Below are positions 8,993-17,297 of a stretch of 64,000 nt of DNA, piece by piece (the first letter of the stretch is position 1; every line of letters starts with the position of its first letter). The position numbers were made by a program, and so were the translations under genes. This DNA comes from Pandoraea sp. PE-S2T-3 (lineage in GTDB: Bacteria; Pseudomonadota; Gammaproteobacteria; Burkholderiales; Burkholderiaceae). The notes under the pieces are model-generated. The model made no database searches. It worked only from the letters and a program-made list of their open reading frames with translations, and was not told the DNA's origin. The DNA lies in the NCBI RefSeq assembly GCF_002179965.1, contig NZ_NGUQ01000005.1, positions 32,532 to 96,531 of the forward strand, in the 5' to 3' direction.

Positions 8993-9022
8993 ATTACAAC
9001 ATAGATGCCGACGCCCGTGCAA
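8993..9022 (-). promoter_or_regulatory. Promoter of the thi operon
   Basis: Minus-strand TTGCAC (9017-9022) and TGTAAT (8993-8998) are separated by 18 bp. The predicted start lies about 8-10 nt before the riboswitch aptamer. The remaining sequence up to 9297 shows no gene and no other feature I can support. Confidence 0.6.
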
Positions 9023-9297
9023 GCTGGCTTCCCGGGTGGGTAGACGCTCGACGCGTCTCGTTTTTTGACGTTTTTCCCGGGCGTTGTAACAGCGCGTAAA
9101 CTGAATTTCGGCGTGACGCGAGCCCTGGGCCGGGAATCGTGCAACACACTGAGGAAGACGACGGTCAAACGAACCGTCGGGTACCGGTGAAGCCGTCGGG
9201 GCGTCATCGGGCACTCGATCCGGAACACGCGCGGCCGCGCGCCTCCGGGCACTCCCCATAACACGTTGCACCACTGCGGCAACGCCGCCAGACGATC

Positions 9298-11103
9298 ATG
9301 GCCCACACGCCGACGCCACCCACGCCACCCGCCTCGCCGGAGGTTCCGCCGCCGGGCGCCACCGATCCGGCAAAGCCGGCGCCAACGCCCCCGAAATCGC
9401 CCACGGCATGGCAACTGATCCGGCCGTACTGGGTCTCCGAAAAGCGTTGGGAAGGACGCCGCCTGCTGCTGCTCGTGATCGCCCTGAATCTCGCGGTGGT
9501 GTTCATCAACGTGCGCCTGAACGCGTGGAACGCGCGCTTTTACGACGCCCTCGACAAGCGCGACTGGCCGATCTTCACTTCGTCGCTGATGGAGTTCGCC
9601 GTGCTGGCGTTCAGCTTCATCATCATCGCGACGTTTCGCACGTACTTCCGGCAGATGCTGGAAATCAAGTGGCGGCAGTGGGTCACCGATACGAATCTGA
9701 CGAAGTGGTTCACGCGTCAGGCGTATTACCGTATCGAGCGCGATCATCTGGCGGACAACCCCGACCAGCGTATTTCCGAGGACATTCGTACGCTGGTGAA
9801 TTCCTCGCTGGCGCTCTCGCTGGACCTGCTGACCACGCTCGTCTCGCTGTTCTCGTTCGTGACGATTCTCTGGACGATTTCGGGTGCCGTCTCGTTCGCG
9901 CTCGGCACGATGAACGTGACGGTGCCCGGCTACATGGTCTGGGTCGCAGCCCTGTATGCCGTGGTCGGCTCGTTCTTCATCTTCAAGGTCGGCCGCCCGC
10001 TCGTCGGACTCAGCTATCGCCAGCAACAAGTGGAAGCCGACTTCCGTTTTCTGCTGGTACGGCTGCGTGAAAGCTCGGAGCAGATCGCGTTGTATCGCGG
10101 CGAAGGCGCCGAGCTTTCGCGCCTGAAATCGGCCTTTGGCGCGGTGCGCGACAACTGGTGGCAGATCATGGTCGTCACCAAGCGGCTGATTTTCGCGAAC
10201 TCGATTTACGGTCAGATCGCCATCGTGTTTCCGATCATGGCGGCGGCGCCCCGGTACTTCGCGGGCGCCTTCACGCTGGGCGTGCTGATGCGCATCATCG
10301 ATGCGTTCGGACAGGTCAGCGATGGCTTCTCGTGGTTCGTGAACAGCTTCACGACGCTGGCCGACTGGAAAGCCACGATCAACCGGTTACGGGAATTTAC
10401 ACGCGTGATCGACGAACCGCCGCGCGCCGGCGGCATTGCGGTGGTCCCCGCGCAGGCCGGTGCAGCGCCCGCGTTCACCGCCACCGATCTGCAACTCGCG
10501 CTGCCGAACGGCGCACCGCTCGCGAACGTCGGCTCGTTTGCCTTCGCACGCGGCTCGCGCTGGCTGGTGCGCGGGCGCTCCGGCTGCGGCAAGAGCACGA
10601 TGTTGCGCGCGCTGGCCGGGCTGTGGCCATTCGGCAGTGGACAGGTCGACGTACCCGCCAATGCGCGTGTCCTGTTCCTGTCGCAACAGAGCTATCTGCC
10701 GATCGATACGCTGGCGGCTGCGCTTGCCTTCCCGTCGCCGCCGCAAACCTTTACCGATGCGCAGTATCGCGATGCGCTCGCTGCGGTGAGCCTCGGGCAA
10801 TACAGCAACGATCTGCAAACCGTCGCGCATTGGGCACGGCGTCTGTCGGGCGGCGAACAGCAACGGCTCGCGGCAGCCCGTGCGCTGCTTCAGAAACCCG
10901 ACTTCCTCTTTCTCGATGAAGCGACCAGCGCGCTCGATGTCGAAACCGAGGAAGCCGTGTACGACGCGCTGCACGCGAATCTTCCCGATACGACGATGGT
11001 CAGTGTTGCGCATCGCGAGACACTCGGCCGGTTCCATCAGCACACCATGACGCTGCATCCCGTCGAGGAGGTTGCGCCACCGCGCGCGGTCGGGGCGGCA
11101 TAG
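9298..11103 (+). CDS. SbmA/YddA-type ABC transporter, fused permease and ATPase
   Basis: 601-aa half-transporter with the membrane part first (about 45-340, ABC_membrane_2/SbmA-BacA type; WQLIRPYWVSEKRW and INVRLNAWNARFYDALDKRD are hallmarks) and the ATPase second: Walker A GRSGCGKST (about 426), signature LSGGEQQR (about 516), Walker B FLFLDEATSALD (about 535). It presumably works as a homodimer. Relatives move peptides or cobalamin-like compounds; the substrate here cannot be told from sequence. Residues 1-35 are a Pro-rich cytoplasmic leader. No partner gene adjoins it. Confidence 0.88.
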   Translation: MAHTPTPPTPPASPEVPPPGATDPAKPAPTPPKSPTAWQLIRPYWVSEKRWEGRRLLLLVIALNLAVVFINVRLNAWNARFYDALDKRDWPIFTSSLMEFAVLAFSFIIIATFRTYFRQMLEIKWRQWVTDTNLTKWFTRQAYYRIERDHLADNPDQRISEDIRTLVNSSLALSLDLLTTLVSLFSFVTILWTISGAVSFALGTMNVTVPGYMVWVAALYAVVGSFFIFKVGRPLVGLSYRQQQVEADFRFLLVRLRESSEQIALYRGEGAELSRLKSAFGAVRDNWWQIMVVTKRLIFANSIYGQIAIVFPIMAAAPRYFAGAFTLGVLMRIIDAFGQVSDGFSWFVNSFTTLADWKATINRLREFTRVIDEPPRAGGIAVVPAQAGAAPAFTATDLQLALPNGAPLANVGSFAFARGSRWLVRGRSGCGKSTMLRALAGLWPFGSGQVDVPANARVLFLSQQSYLPIDTLAAALAFPSPPQTFTDAQYRDALAAVSLGQYSNDLQTVAHWARRLSGGEQQRLAAARALLQKPDFLFLDEATSALDVETEEAVYDALHANLPDTTMVSVAHRETLGRFHQHTMTLHPVEEVAPPRAVGAA

Positions 11104-11227
11104 TGATTTTCGCCCCTTTTTTCACCCAGTTTCACCGCCGCTTTCGGCATTCGCACAACGGTATTGGCCGCGACTTTGTTCACTTCCTAATTAATATTGA
11201 CGCGGCTATTCCACGCCTCCCCCCGTT
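11104..11227 (+). other. AT-richer intergenic spacer
   Basis: Spacer after the ABC transporter. It contains a locally AT-rich tract (TTAATATTGACG) but no terminator hairpin or ORF that I can support. Confidence 0.4.
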
Positions 11228-11236
11228 TGGCATAAT
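11228..11236 (+). promoter_or_regulatory. Extended -10 promoter of the SDR gene
   Basis: TGGCATAAT, a TGn-extended -10 element, 33 nt upstream of the GTG start at 11269. A TTGACG hexamer at 11197-11202 is too far (28 bp) to be its -35. Confidence 0.45.
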
Positions 11237-11268
11237 CACACGCACCCTCCGCTTTATCCGGGCTCACC

Positions 11269-12060
11269 GTGATTACCCCTACTTCTTCGTCAGGCGACCA
11301 TGCCCGACGCACTATCGTCGTGACCGGTGCCGCCTCAGGCATCGGTGCCGCCATCGCACGGCACCTCGCCGCGCCCGACACGCAACTTCTGCTGCACACA
11401 CGCGGCAGCTCCCCTGAGAGCCAACAACGACTCGCCGATGTTCGCACCACGTGCGAATCGCTCGGCGCAAATTGCGCTGTGTGGCTGGGCGATCTCTCGG
11501 ATGTGTCTGCCGCCGCGCGACTGATCGACGCCGCCCGCGACGCCTTCGGCCCCGTCGACCAGATCGTGAGCAATGCGGGTTTCGCCACGCGACAAAGTTT
11601 CGCCGACATCGACGACGAGGCCTTTGCCCACGCACTGGCGGCCATGCCCGGCACCTTCGCCGCGCTGCTGCGCTGTGCCCTGCCCGACTTGCAACGCTCG
11701 TCGCGCGCGAGCATCGTCGCGATCAGCTCGTTCGTCGCACATCGTATCGCCGCGAACACGACCGGGTTTCCTGCGACAGCCGCCGCGAAAGCCGCCATCG
11801 AAGCGCTCGCGAAAAGCGCCGCCGCCGAGTACGCGCGCGCCGGTATCACGGTGAACTGCGTGGCACCGGGCTACACCCGCAAGGACGGCGGACACTCCGC
11901 GATGGACCCGGCCGCATGGCAACGCGCTGCCGACGCCACCCCGACCGGCCGCCTCTGCGAACCCGATGACATTGCCGCACTCGCCGCCTTCCTGCTCGGC
12001 CCGCACGCCCGGCAGATCACCGGTCAGGTGATTCACGTCGACGGCGGCCTGACGATTTAA
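11269..12060 (+). CDS. SDR-family protein with altered catalytic tyrosine
   Basis: 263-aa Rossmann-fold protein of the short-chain dehydrogenase/reductase family. The cofactor motif TGAASGIG (19-26), SNAG (101-104) and the C-terminal GQVIHVDGG motif are standard. The catalytic YxxxK is not: the lysine (K174, in ATAAAKAAIEAL) is present but the position of the Tyr is Thr170, and the Ser (153/154) spacing is slightly longer than usual. The enzyme may be inactive as a dehydrogenase, use another residue, or bind NAD(P) for another purpose. GTG start. It is followed after 107 nt by an MFS carrier on the same strand, perhaps one transcript. Confidence 0.85.
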   Translation: MITPTSSSGDHARRTIVVTGAASGIGAAIARHLAAPDTQLLLHTRGSSPESQQRLADVRTTCESLGANCAVWLGDLSDVSAAARLIDAARDAFGPVDQIVSNAGFATRQSFADIDDEAFAHALAAMPGTFAALLRCALPDLQRSSRASIVAISSFVAHRIAANTTGFPATAAAKAAIEALAKSAAAEYARAGITVNCVAPGYTRKDGGHSAMDPAAWQRAADATPTGRLCEPDDIAALAAFLLGPHARQITGQVIHVDGGLTI

Positions 12061-12167
12061 CACCGCGTCAGAACAACAACACCGTGCGACGGCACAGGTG
12101 ACCGGCGCAGGCAGCGCTGGCAGCACACACACATAACGACAAATACACGATTCACCGAGGAGTCTTC

Positions 12168-13427
12168 ATGGCATTTTTTTCCTGGTTCAACGAACTCAAC
12201 ACGAAGGAACGCAAGGCCCTGTATGCGGGCTTTGGCGGCTACGCCGTCGACGCGTTCGACTTCATGATCTATTCGTTTCTGATCCCGACGCTGATCGCCG
12301 CATGGGGCATGACGAAGGGTGAAGCCGGCATGATCGCGACCAGTTCGCTGATCTCGTCAGCGGTCGGCGGATGGCTCGCCGGGATTCTCGCGGACCGCTA
12401 CGGCCGCGTTCGCGTCCTGCAATGGACGATCGCCACGTTCTGCCTCTTCACGTTCCTCTCGGGCTTCACCAACTCGTTCTGGCAACTGCTCATCACGCGC
12501 ACGTTGCAAGGCATCGGTTTCGGCGGGGAGTGGACGGTGGTCACGATGATGATGGGCGAAATGATTCGCTCGCCCCAACATCGCGCGAAAGCGGTCGGTA
12601 CGGTGCAAAGCAGCTGGTCCGTGGGTTGGGCCGCGGCGGCGTTGCTCTACTGGTTCTTCTTCGCCGTGCTCGATGAAGGCACGGCATGGCGCGCCTGCTT
12701 CTGGATCGGCATTCTGCCCGCCGTGTGGATCACCTACGTGCGCCGCAACGTGTCGGACCCGGAGATATTCACGCAAACGCGCAAGAAGATTGCGGAGGGA
12801 AAACTGCAAGGCAACTTCACGCAGATTTTCGCGCCCGAGCATCTGAAGACGACGATTCTCGGCAGTCTGCTTTGCACCGGCATGCTCGGTGGTTACTACG
12901 CGATCACGACGTGGCTGCCGACGTATCTGAAAACGGTGCGCGGTCTGTCGGTGTTCAATACGAGTGCGTATCTGATCGTGCTGATCGTCGGCTCGTTCGT
13001 GGGCTATATCGTCGGCGCGATTCTTTCGGACAAACTCGGCCGTCGCGGTGCGTTCATCTTCTTCGCCGTCGCCTCGTTCGTGCTCGGCATGGTCTACACG
13101 ATGCTGCCGATCACCGATAGCGCGATGCTGTGGCTGGGCTTCCCGCTGGGCATCGTGGTGCAGGGTATTTTCGCGGGCATCGGCGCGTATCTCACCGAGT
13201 TGTATCCGAACCATATTCGCGGCTCGGGTCAGGGCTTCTGCTACAACCTCGGGCGCGGCATCGGTTCGTTCTTCCCGATCGCCGTGGGCATGCTCGCGCA
13301 AACGGGCTCGCTCGTGAAAGCCATCGGCTTCGTCGCCGGTGGCGGCTATTTGCTGGTGGTGGTCTGCGCGCTGCTGTTGCCCGAGACACGCGGCAAGGTG
13401 CTTACGACGCCGGACTTCACGCACTGA
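12168..13427 (+). CDS. MFS transporter, NanT/aromatic-acid:H+ symporter-like
   Basis: 419-aa twelve-helix major facilitator. The A-motif GGWLAGILADRYGRVRVL lies between helices 2 and 3 and a second copy, GAILSDKLGRRGAF, in the second half. FGGYAVDAFDFMIYSFLIP at the start resembles carriers of carboxylates such as sialate, lactate or benzoate-type acids. A good ribosome-binding site (GAGGAG) precedes the ATG. Substrate unknown; the SDR gene upstream gives only a weak hint that an organic acid or alcohol is processed. Confidence 0.85.
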   Translation: MAFFSWFNELNTKERKALYAGFGGYAVDAFDFMIYSFLIPTLIAAWGMTKGEAGMIATSSLISSAVGGWLAGILADRYGRVRVLQWTIATFCLFTFLSGFTNSFWQLLITRTLQGIGFGGEWTVVTMMMGEMIRSPQHRAKAVGTVQSSWSVGWAAAALLYWFFFAVLDEGTAWRACFWIGILPAVWITYVRRNVSDPEIFTQTRKKIAEGKLQGNFTQIFAPEHLKTTILGSLLCTGMLGGYYAITTWLPTYLKTVRGLSVFNTSAYLIVLIVGSFVGYIVGAILSDKLGRRGAFIFFAVASFVLGMVYTMLPITDSAMLWLGFPLGIVVQGIFAGIGAYLTELYPNHIRGSGQGFCYNLGRGIGSFFPIAVGMLAQTGSLVKAIGFVAGGGYLLVVVCALLLPETRGKVLTTPDFTH

Positions 13428-13455
13428 TTGCGCACTGATCAAGCACTGAAATGGC

Positions 13456-13500
13456 AAAACGGGATGCCGGATCGCGAACGACGTTCGATCCGACATCCCG
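13456..13500 (-). terminator. Terminator of the uronate operon
   Basis: Two nested arms, CGGGATG/CATCCCG and GGATCG/CGATCC, form a long hairpin; the minus strand reads into TTTT at 13456-13459. It lies 100 nt after the SMP-30 gene. It may also stop plus-strand transcription from the MFS gene, though without a T-run in that direction. Confidence 0.7.
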
Positions 13501-13599
13501 CTGCCTCACCGGGCGCTCGCCTGAACCACCGCGAGCGCGCCGGACAACTACCGCGGTGCGCGCCGCTTGTACGCGGCGTCGCGACCGTCATACCCCCGC

Positions 13600-14568
13600 C
13601 TACACACCCGCTACCGGCCCAACATTCAACACGCCCGCATAAGGCGTTTCCGGCAAACCCTGCACGCCGCATCGCACGGCTAACACGTGACCATCGTGCT
13701 CGCTGGCATTCGCCCCCGGACGGATCGACGTGACAAACAACGTATCGTACTCTCGCCCGCCAAACGCGCACATCGACGGTTTGGACACCGGCAACACGAT
13801 CTCGCGATCCAGTGCACCGGCAGGCGTAAAGCGCAGCAACCGGCTGCCATCGTTCGCACAAGTCCAGTAGCAGCCGTCCGCATCGACCGCCGCGCCATCG
13901 GGACGGCCCGGGTACTGGTTCATATCCACGAACAGGCGCTGCCCGCTGATCGCACCGCTATCGATATCGAAGTCGAACGCCCACACGAGACGCCGCGTCG
14001 GGTGCGAATCGCTCAGGTACATCGTGCGGCCATCGGGCGAGAAGCCCAGACCGTTCTGCGTCACCAAGGCATCAACCAACGGCGCCGACAACTGGCCCGC
14101 GGCGTCGAACCGGAACAACGCGCCGGCATCGCTCGCCAACGACATGTCCTGCACCATCGTGCCCGCCCAGAAGCGGCCCTGCCGGTCACAACGTCCGTCG
14201 TTGAAACGCATGCCGGGCGCCGGAAACACCGGCGCGGCGAGACGTTGAAATTTCGCCGTGTCGACGACGCCCGACTTACCGGGATCAGCGAGGTCATCGC
14301 GGTGCACCGCAAACAGCCCGGTCTCGGCACCGGCGAGCAGGGTGCCCGATGCGTCGAACGTGAAGCACGCCACCTGCTCGGGGAAGGTCCACTGGCGATG
14401 CACGCCATCGGCCGGCGTCAGCCGATGCAGTTGCTTCGCCGGAATATCCACCCAGTAGAGCGCCTGTTCGTCAGCGCGCCAGAGCGGGCTCTCGCCCACC
14501 GCGTGCGGTGCCGCACGCGCCGGCTCCAGTCGCTCAACATGCTCGACGCGTTCGATCGACAGACTCAT
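13600..14568 (-). CDS. SMP-30/gluconolactonase-family lactonase
   Basis: 322-aa six-bladed beta-propeller lactonase. Metal-ligand motifs of the family are all present: the Glu in GESPLWRADEQALYWVDI, FNDGRCDRQGRFWAGTM, NGLGFSPDGRTMYLSDS and PDGAAVDADGCYW. Next to uronate dehydrogenase its likely role is opening the aldaro-1,4- or 1,5-lactone that Udh produces from galacturonate or glucuronate. Its ATG overlaps the udh stop (ATGA), implying coupled translation. Last gene of the operon. Confidence 0.85.
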   Translation of the reverse strand: MSLSIERVEHVERLEPARAAPHAVGESPLWRADEQALYWVDIPAKQLHRLTPADGVHRQWTFPEQVACFTFDASGTLLAGAETGLFAVHRDDLADPGKSGVVDTAKFQRLAAPVFPAPGMRFNDGRCDRQGRFWAGTMVQDMSLASDAGALFRFDAAGQLSAPLVDALVTQNGLGFSPDGRTMYLSDSHPTRRLVWAFDFDIDSGAISGQRLFVDMNQYPGRPDGAAVDADGCYWTCANDGSRLLRFTPAGALDREIVLPVSKPSMCAFGGREYDTLFVTSIRPGANASEHDGHVLAVRCGVQGLPETPYAGVLNVGPVAGV

Positions 14569-15389
14569 GCCTTGGGCTCCATCGGCCCCATCAGCACGAA
14601 CGGACCGCCTTGGTAGCGCTGGGTCCAGTCATCCATTTGCGTATCGGGTGCCTTCGCCGGGAACAGCCCGGCGAATTCAGCCGAACTGTCTTGCGGGCGG
14701 TAGCCGAGGAACGATGCCTTGGTGTTGTCGACCCACAGCGTCGGGTTGTCCGACACGCCGTAGACGATGGCGTGGCCCACGCGGTTGGTGAACAGCGAGC
14801 AGCGCACCAGTTCAGCCAGATCGCGAAAGCTCAGATACGTGATCATCATGCGCGGATTCTTCGGCTGCTCGAACGACGAGCCGATGCGCAGACACACGGT
14901 CTCGAGACCGAAGCGATCGAAGTAGTAGCGCGACAGATCTTCGCCAAAACACTTCGACAGCCCATACATGCCATCGGGACGGTGAGGCGCGTCGGTGTCG
15001 AGCACTTCGGTGACTTCATGGAAGCCCACCGCATGGTTGGAACTCGCGTACACGATGCGCTTCACGCCCTGCTTCTGCGCTGCGCTGTAGACGTTGTACA
15101 GCCCCAGAATGTTCGCTTGCAGAATGTCGTCGAACGGCGCTTCGACGGAAATACCACCCAGATGCACGAGCGCATCCACGCCGTCGAGCAAGGCGTGCAC
15201 GGCGGTGCGATCTGCGAGATCGACCTGCATCGCTTCTTCGTGCGGTGCGTCTGCGGTGACCGGCACGATGTCGCTCACGCGAACGATGTCCGCCCATTCG
15301 GCAAGCTTGCCGCGCAATTGTTTGCCGAGGTTGCCCGCCGCGCCGGTCAGCAACAGACGGCGGAAGGGTTTGCCGGAAGTCTGGCTCAT
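14565..15389 (-). CDS. udh: Uronate dehydrogenase
   Basis: NAD-dependent oxidation of D-galacturonate or D-glucuronate to the aldarolactone, first step of the oxidative hexuronate pathway. 274 aa extended-SDR protein: LTGAAGNLGKQL near the N-terminus, D59 region (QVDLAD), LVHLGGISVEAPF, ASSNHAVGFH and the catalytic Y142xxxK146 in MYGLSKCFGEDL. Length and the C-terminal YGVSDNPTLWVDN block match bacterial Udh. A lactonase follows and an MFS hexuronate carrier precedes it, which supports the assignment. Confidence 0.88.
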   Translation of the reverse strand: MSQTSGKPFRRLLLTGAAGNLGKQLRGKLAEWADIVRVSDIVPVTADAPHEEAMQVDLADRTAVHALLDGVDALVHLGGISVEAPFDDILQANILGLYNVYSAAQKQGVKRIVYASSNHAVGFHEVTEVLDTDAPHRPDGMYGLSKCFGEDLSRYYFDRFGLETVCLRIGSSFEQPKNPRMMITYLSFRDLAELVRCSLFTNRVGHAIVYGVSDNPTLWVDNTKASFLGYRPQDSSAEFAGLFPAKAPDTQMDDWTQRYQGGPFVLMGPMEPKA

Positions 15390-15543
15390 GTCACTCCTTG
15401 TTCATCGGTAGATCGCCATGCATACGTCGATGCATCGCTACAACGAAATCGACACTGCGCCACACACCCATCGAGGTGCGCGGCGCAGTGTCCGTCAAAC
15501 TTGCTGTTCAGACTTGCGTTCAGGTTCAGGCGAACGCGCAGGC
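15390..15543 (-). other. Spacer between transporter gene and udh
   Basis: 154 nt without an ORF that I can support. It carries a short dyad around the repeated TGCAT of 15420-15434 of unknown meaning. The udh ribosome-binding site (AAGGAGTGAC) is next to the udh start. Confidence 0.4.
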
Positions 15544-16854
15544 TCACGCATTCGCCGTGCGCCCCACATCGACACGCTGCGCCGGTGCCGGGGTCGCCGT
15601 GCCGGTGATATGCGGCTTGACCACGGTCCACAGAATCACCGCACCGATCAGGTCGCCCAGACCCAGTGCCACGAAGAACGGCGCATAACCGACGGCGGTC
15701 ACGAACGCGCCGATCACCAGCGTGAACAACAGGTTGCCAATACCGGCCGAGAGACCCGCCAGCCCGGTGACCGTCGCCACCTCGTTACGCGGAAACAGGT
15801 CCGCCGACATGGAGATCACGCTGATCGAAAGCGTCTGATGCGCAAAGCCGCCGAGGCACAGCAGGAAGATTGCCATCATCGGGTCTTTGACGAAGCCCAC
15901 GCCGCACATCGCCGTCATGACGAACGCACCGATGGTGAACACCACGCGCTTGCCGTTGAAGATGGTGATCTTGAAATGCTTGTTGAGCCACACGGAAATG
16001 GTGCCACCCATCAGACAGCCGATGTCGGCCGCCACGAACGGCAGCCATGCCGTCGCTGCAATGGTCTTTAAATCGAAGCCACGCGCCTGACTCAGGTACA
16101 ACGGCATCCAGAACACGATGGTGCCCCACACCGGGTCGGCGAAGAAACGCGGCAGGGCGATGCCCCAGAAATTACGCTGACGCAGAATCGAGCGCAGGTT
16201 CGGCTTGCGCGCATCGGCCGCCGCATCGACGACGTTGCCTTCGTTGATGTAGTCGGATTCGGCCTGCGTGAGCGCCGGGTGGTCCGTCGGATGACGATAG
16301 AACGCGAACCACAGCGCCCCCCACACCAACCCCAGCGCACCGGCGATGACGAACGCGGTTTCCCAGTTGTAGCGCAGGATCGACCAGGCGATCAGCGGCG
16401 GCGCAAGAATGGCGCCGATAGATGTGCCGATGTTGAAGATGCCCGCCGCGAACGCGCGCTCTTTCGACGGAAACCAGAAGGCTGCGGCACGCATGCCGGC
16501 CGGAATAAACGACGCTTCGGCCAGCCCCAGCAAACCGCGCAGGACGAACAGACCGACCCAGCCGTCTGCCAGACCGTGCAGCATGCACACGATCGACCAC
16601 ATCACGCCGCACAGCAGGAAGCCCAGACGCAGGCCGATGCGGTCCATCAGGTAGCCCGTCAACGGGGCACCGATCGGGTACAACACGAGGAATGCCCCCG
16701 TGATCCAGCCGTACTGCTGGGTGCTGATGTGGAGATCCTTCATCACCGTGGGGGCGGCAACGGCAAGTGAGCTGCGCGCAAGGTAGTTCATGACCGTGCC
16801 GAGTGTCAGCAGTCCGATCATCCACCAGCGCAGGCCTTTGATCTTCAGTGCCAT
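15544..16854 (-). CDS. MFS hexuronate transporter (ExuT-like, ACS family)
   Basis: 436-aa twelve-helix carrier of the anion:cation symporter family. The opening GLRWWMIGLLTLGTVMNYLARSSLAVAAP pattern (read in parts as RWWMIGLLTLGTVMNYLAR), GRHR-like loop LMDRIGLRLGF, and FIPAGMRAAAFWFPSKERA are typical of hexuronate, glucarate and galactarate transporters. First gene of the uronate operon, so likely brings in galacturonate or glucuronate for Udh. Confidence 0.85.
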   Translation of the reverse strand: MALKIKGLRWWMIGLLTLGTVMNYLARSSLAVAAPTVMKDLHISTQQYGWITGAFLVLYPIGAPLTGYLMDRIGLRLGFLLCGVMWSIVCMLHGLADGWVGLFVLRGLLGLAEASFIPAGMRAAAFWFPSKERAFAAGIFNIGTSIGAILAPPLIAWSILRYNWETAFVIAGALGLVWGALWFAFYRHPTDHPALTQAESDYINEGNVVDAAADARKPNLRSILRQRNFWGIALPRFFADPVWGTIVFWMPLYLSQARGFDLKTIAATAWLPFVAADIGCLMGGTISVWLNKHFKITIFNGKRVVFTIGAFVMTAMCGVGFVKDPMMAIFLLCLGGFAHQTLSISVISMSADLFPRNEVATVTGLAGLSAGIGNLLFTLVIGAFVTAVGYAPFFVALGLGDLIGAVILWTVVKPHITGTATPAPAQRVDVGRTANA

Positions 16855-17032
16855 GATGGTTGTCTCTCTGTTGTGGATTTTTTTGTTGCGAGTGCATGGC
16901 TCGCATGGAGAGGCATCCTACGTGAGACGATGTACGATGACAATGCCTGTTTATGGCGTTTACGGATAATCCCTAGTGTTTTGATTCGCCCCGGCACGGC
17001 GCGTCATACGCCTTATATACATTGATGTTTGC
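16855..17032 (-). other. Upstream region of the uronate operon
   Basis: AT-richer than its surroundings, with minus-strand TATATAAGG around 17011-17019 as a possible core promoter. No ORF or RNA gene seen. Confidence 0.4.
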
Positions 17033-17059
17033 ACATGTTGGGAAGGATTTCCCACATGT
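17033..17059. promoter_or_regulatory. Inverted repeat 1 upstream of the uronate operon
   Basis: ACATGT-T-GGGAA (17033-17044) is mirrored by TTCCC-ACATGT (17049-17059), separated by 4 nt, with one unpaired T. Candidate operator or hairpin. No regulator gene is adjacent, so the protein partner is unknown. Confidence 0.5.
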
Positions 17060-17071
17060 CGGCGCATTGAA

Positions 17072-17096
17072 AAGATGTCTTGTTGTATGACATCTT
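17072..17096. promoter_or_regulatory. Inverted repeat 2 upstream of the uronate operon
   Basis: AAGATGTC (17072-17079) and GACATCTT (17089-17096), perfect 8-bp arms 9 nt apart. The spacing of two major-groove half-sites would suit a dimeric regulator, for example a GntR-family uronate repressor, but this is inference. Confidence 0.5.
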
Positions 17097-17172
17097 ATAT
17101 TTAGCGATTTACTGAATTTCCAGCTGAGCGAGCGTTGCACCCGACAGCGCCTGCGCAAGACGAACAGGCAAG

Positions 17173-17204
17173 AAAAAACCGCCCGAACGTTGCCGTTCGG
17201 ACGG
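17173..17204 (-). terminator. Terminator of gltBD
   Basis: Eleven-base arms CCGCCCGAACG/CGTTCGGACGG (one mismatch) around TTGC, followed on the minus strand by six T. It lies about 95 nt after the gltD stop. Confidence 0.88.
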
Positions 17205-17297
17205 TTTCTCCACAGCGACGCGACTGCCTACGGCCGCGCCCCCTCCTCTCAAACTCAACAACCACCCCGTATTTGTGGTTTTGGCAGGCAAACTTGC

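Noticed and set aside
11197..11202. TTGACG as -35 of the SDR promoter
   Set aside because: 28 bp from the CATAAT box, too far for a sigma-70 promoter.
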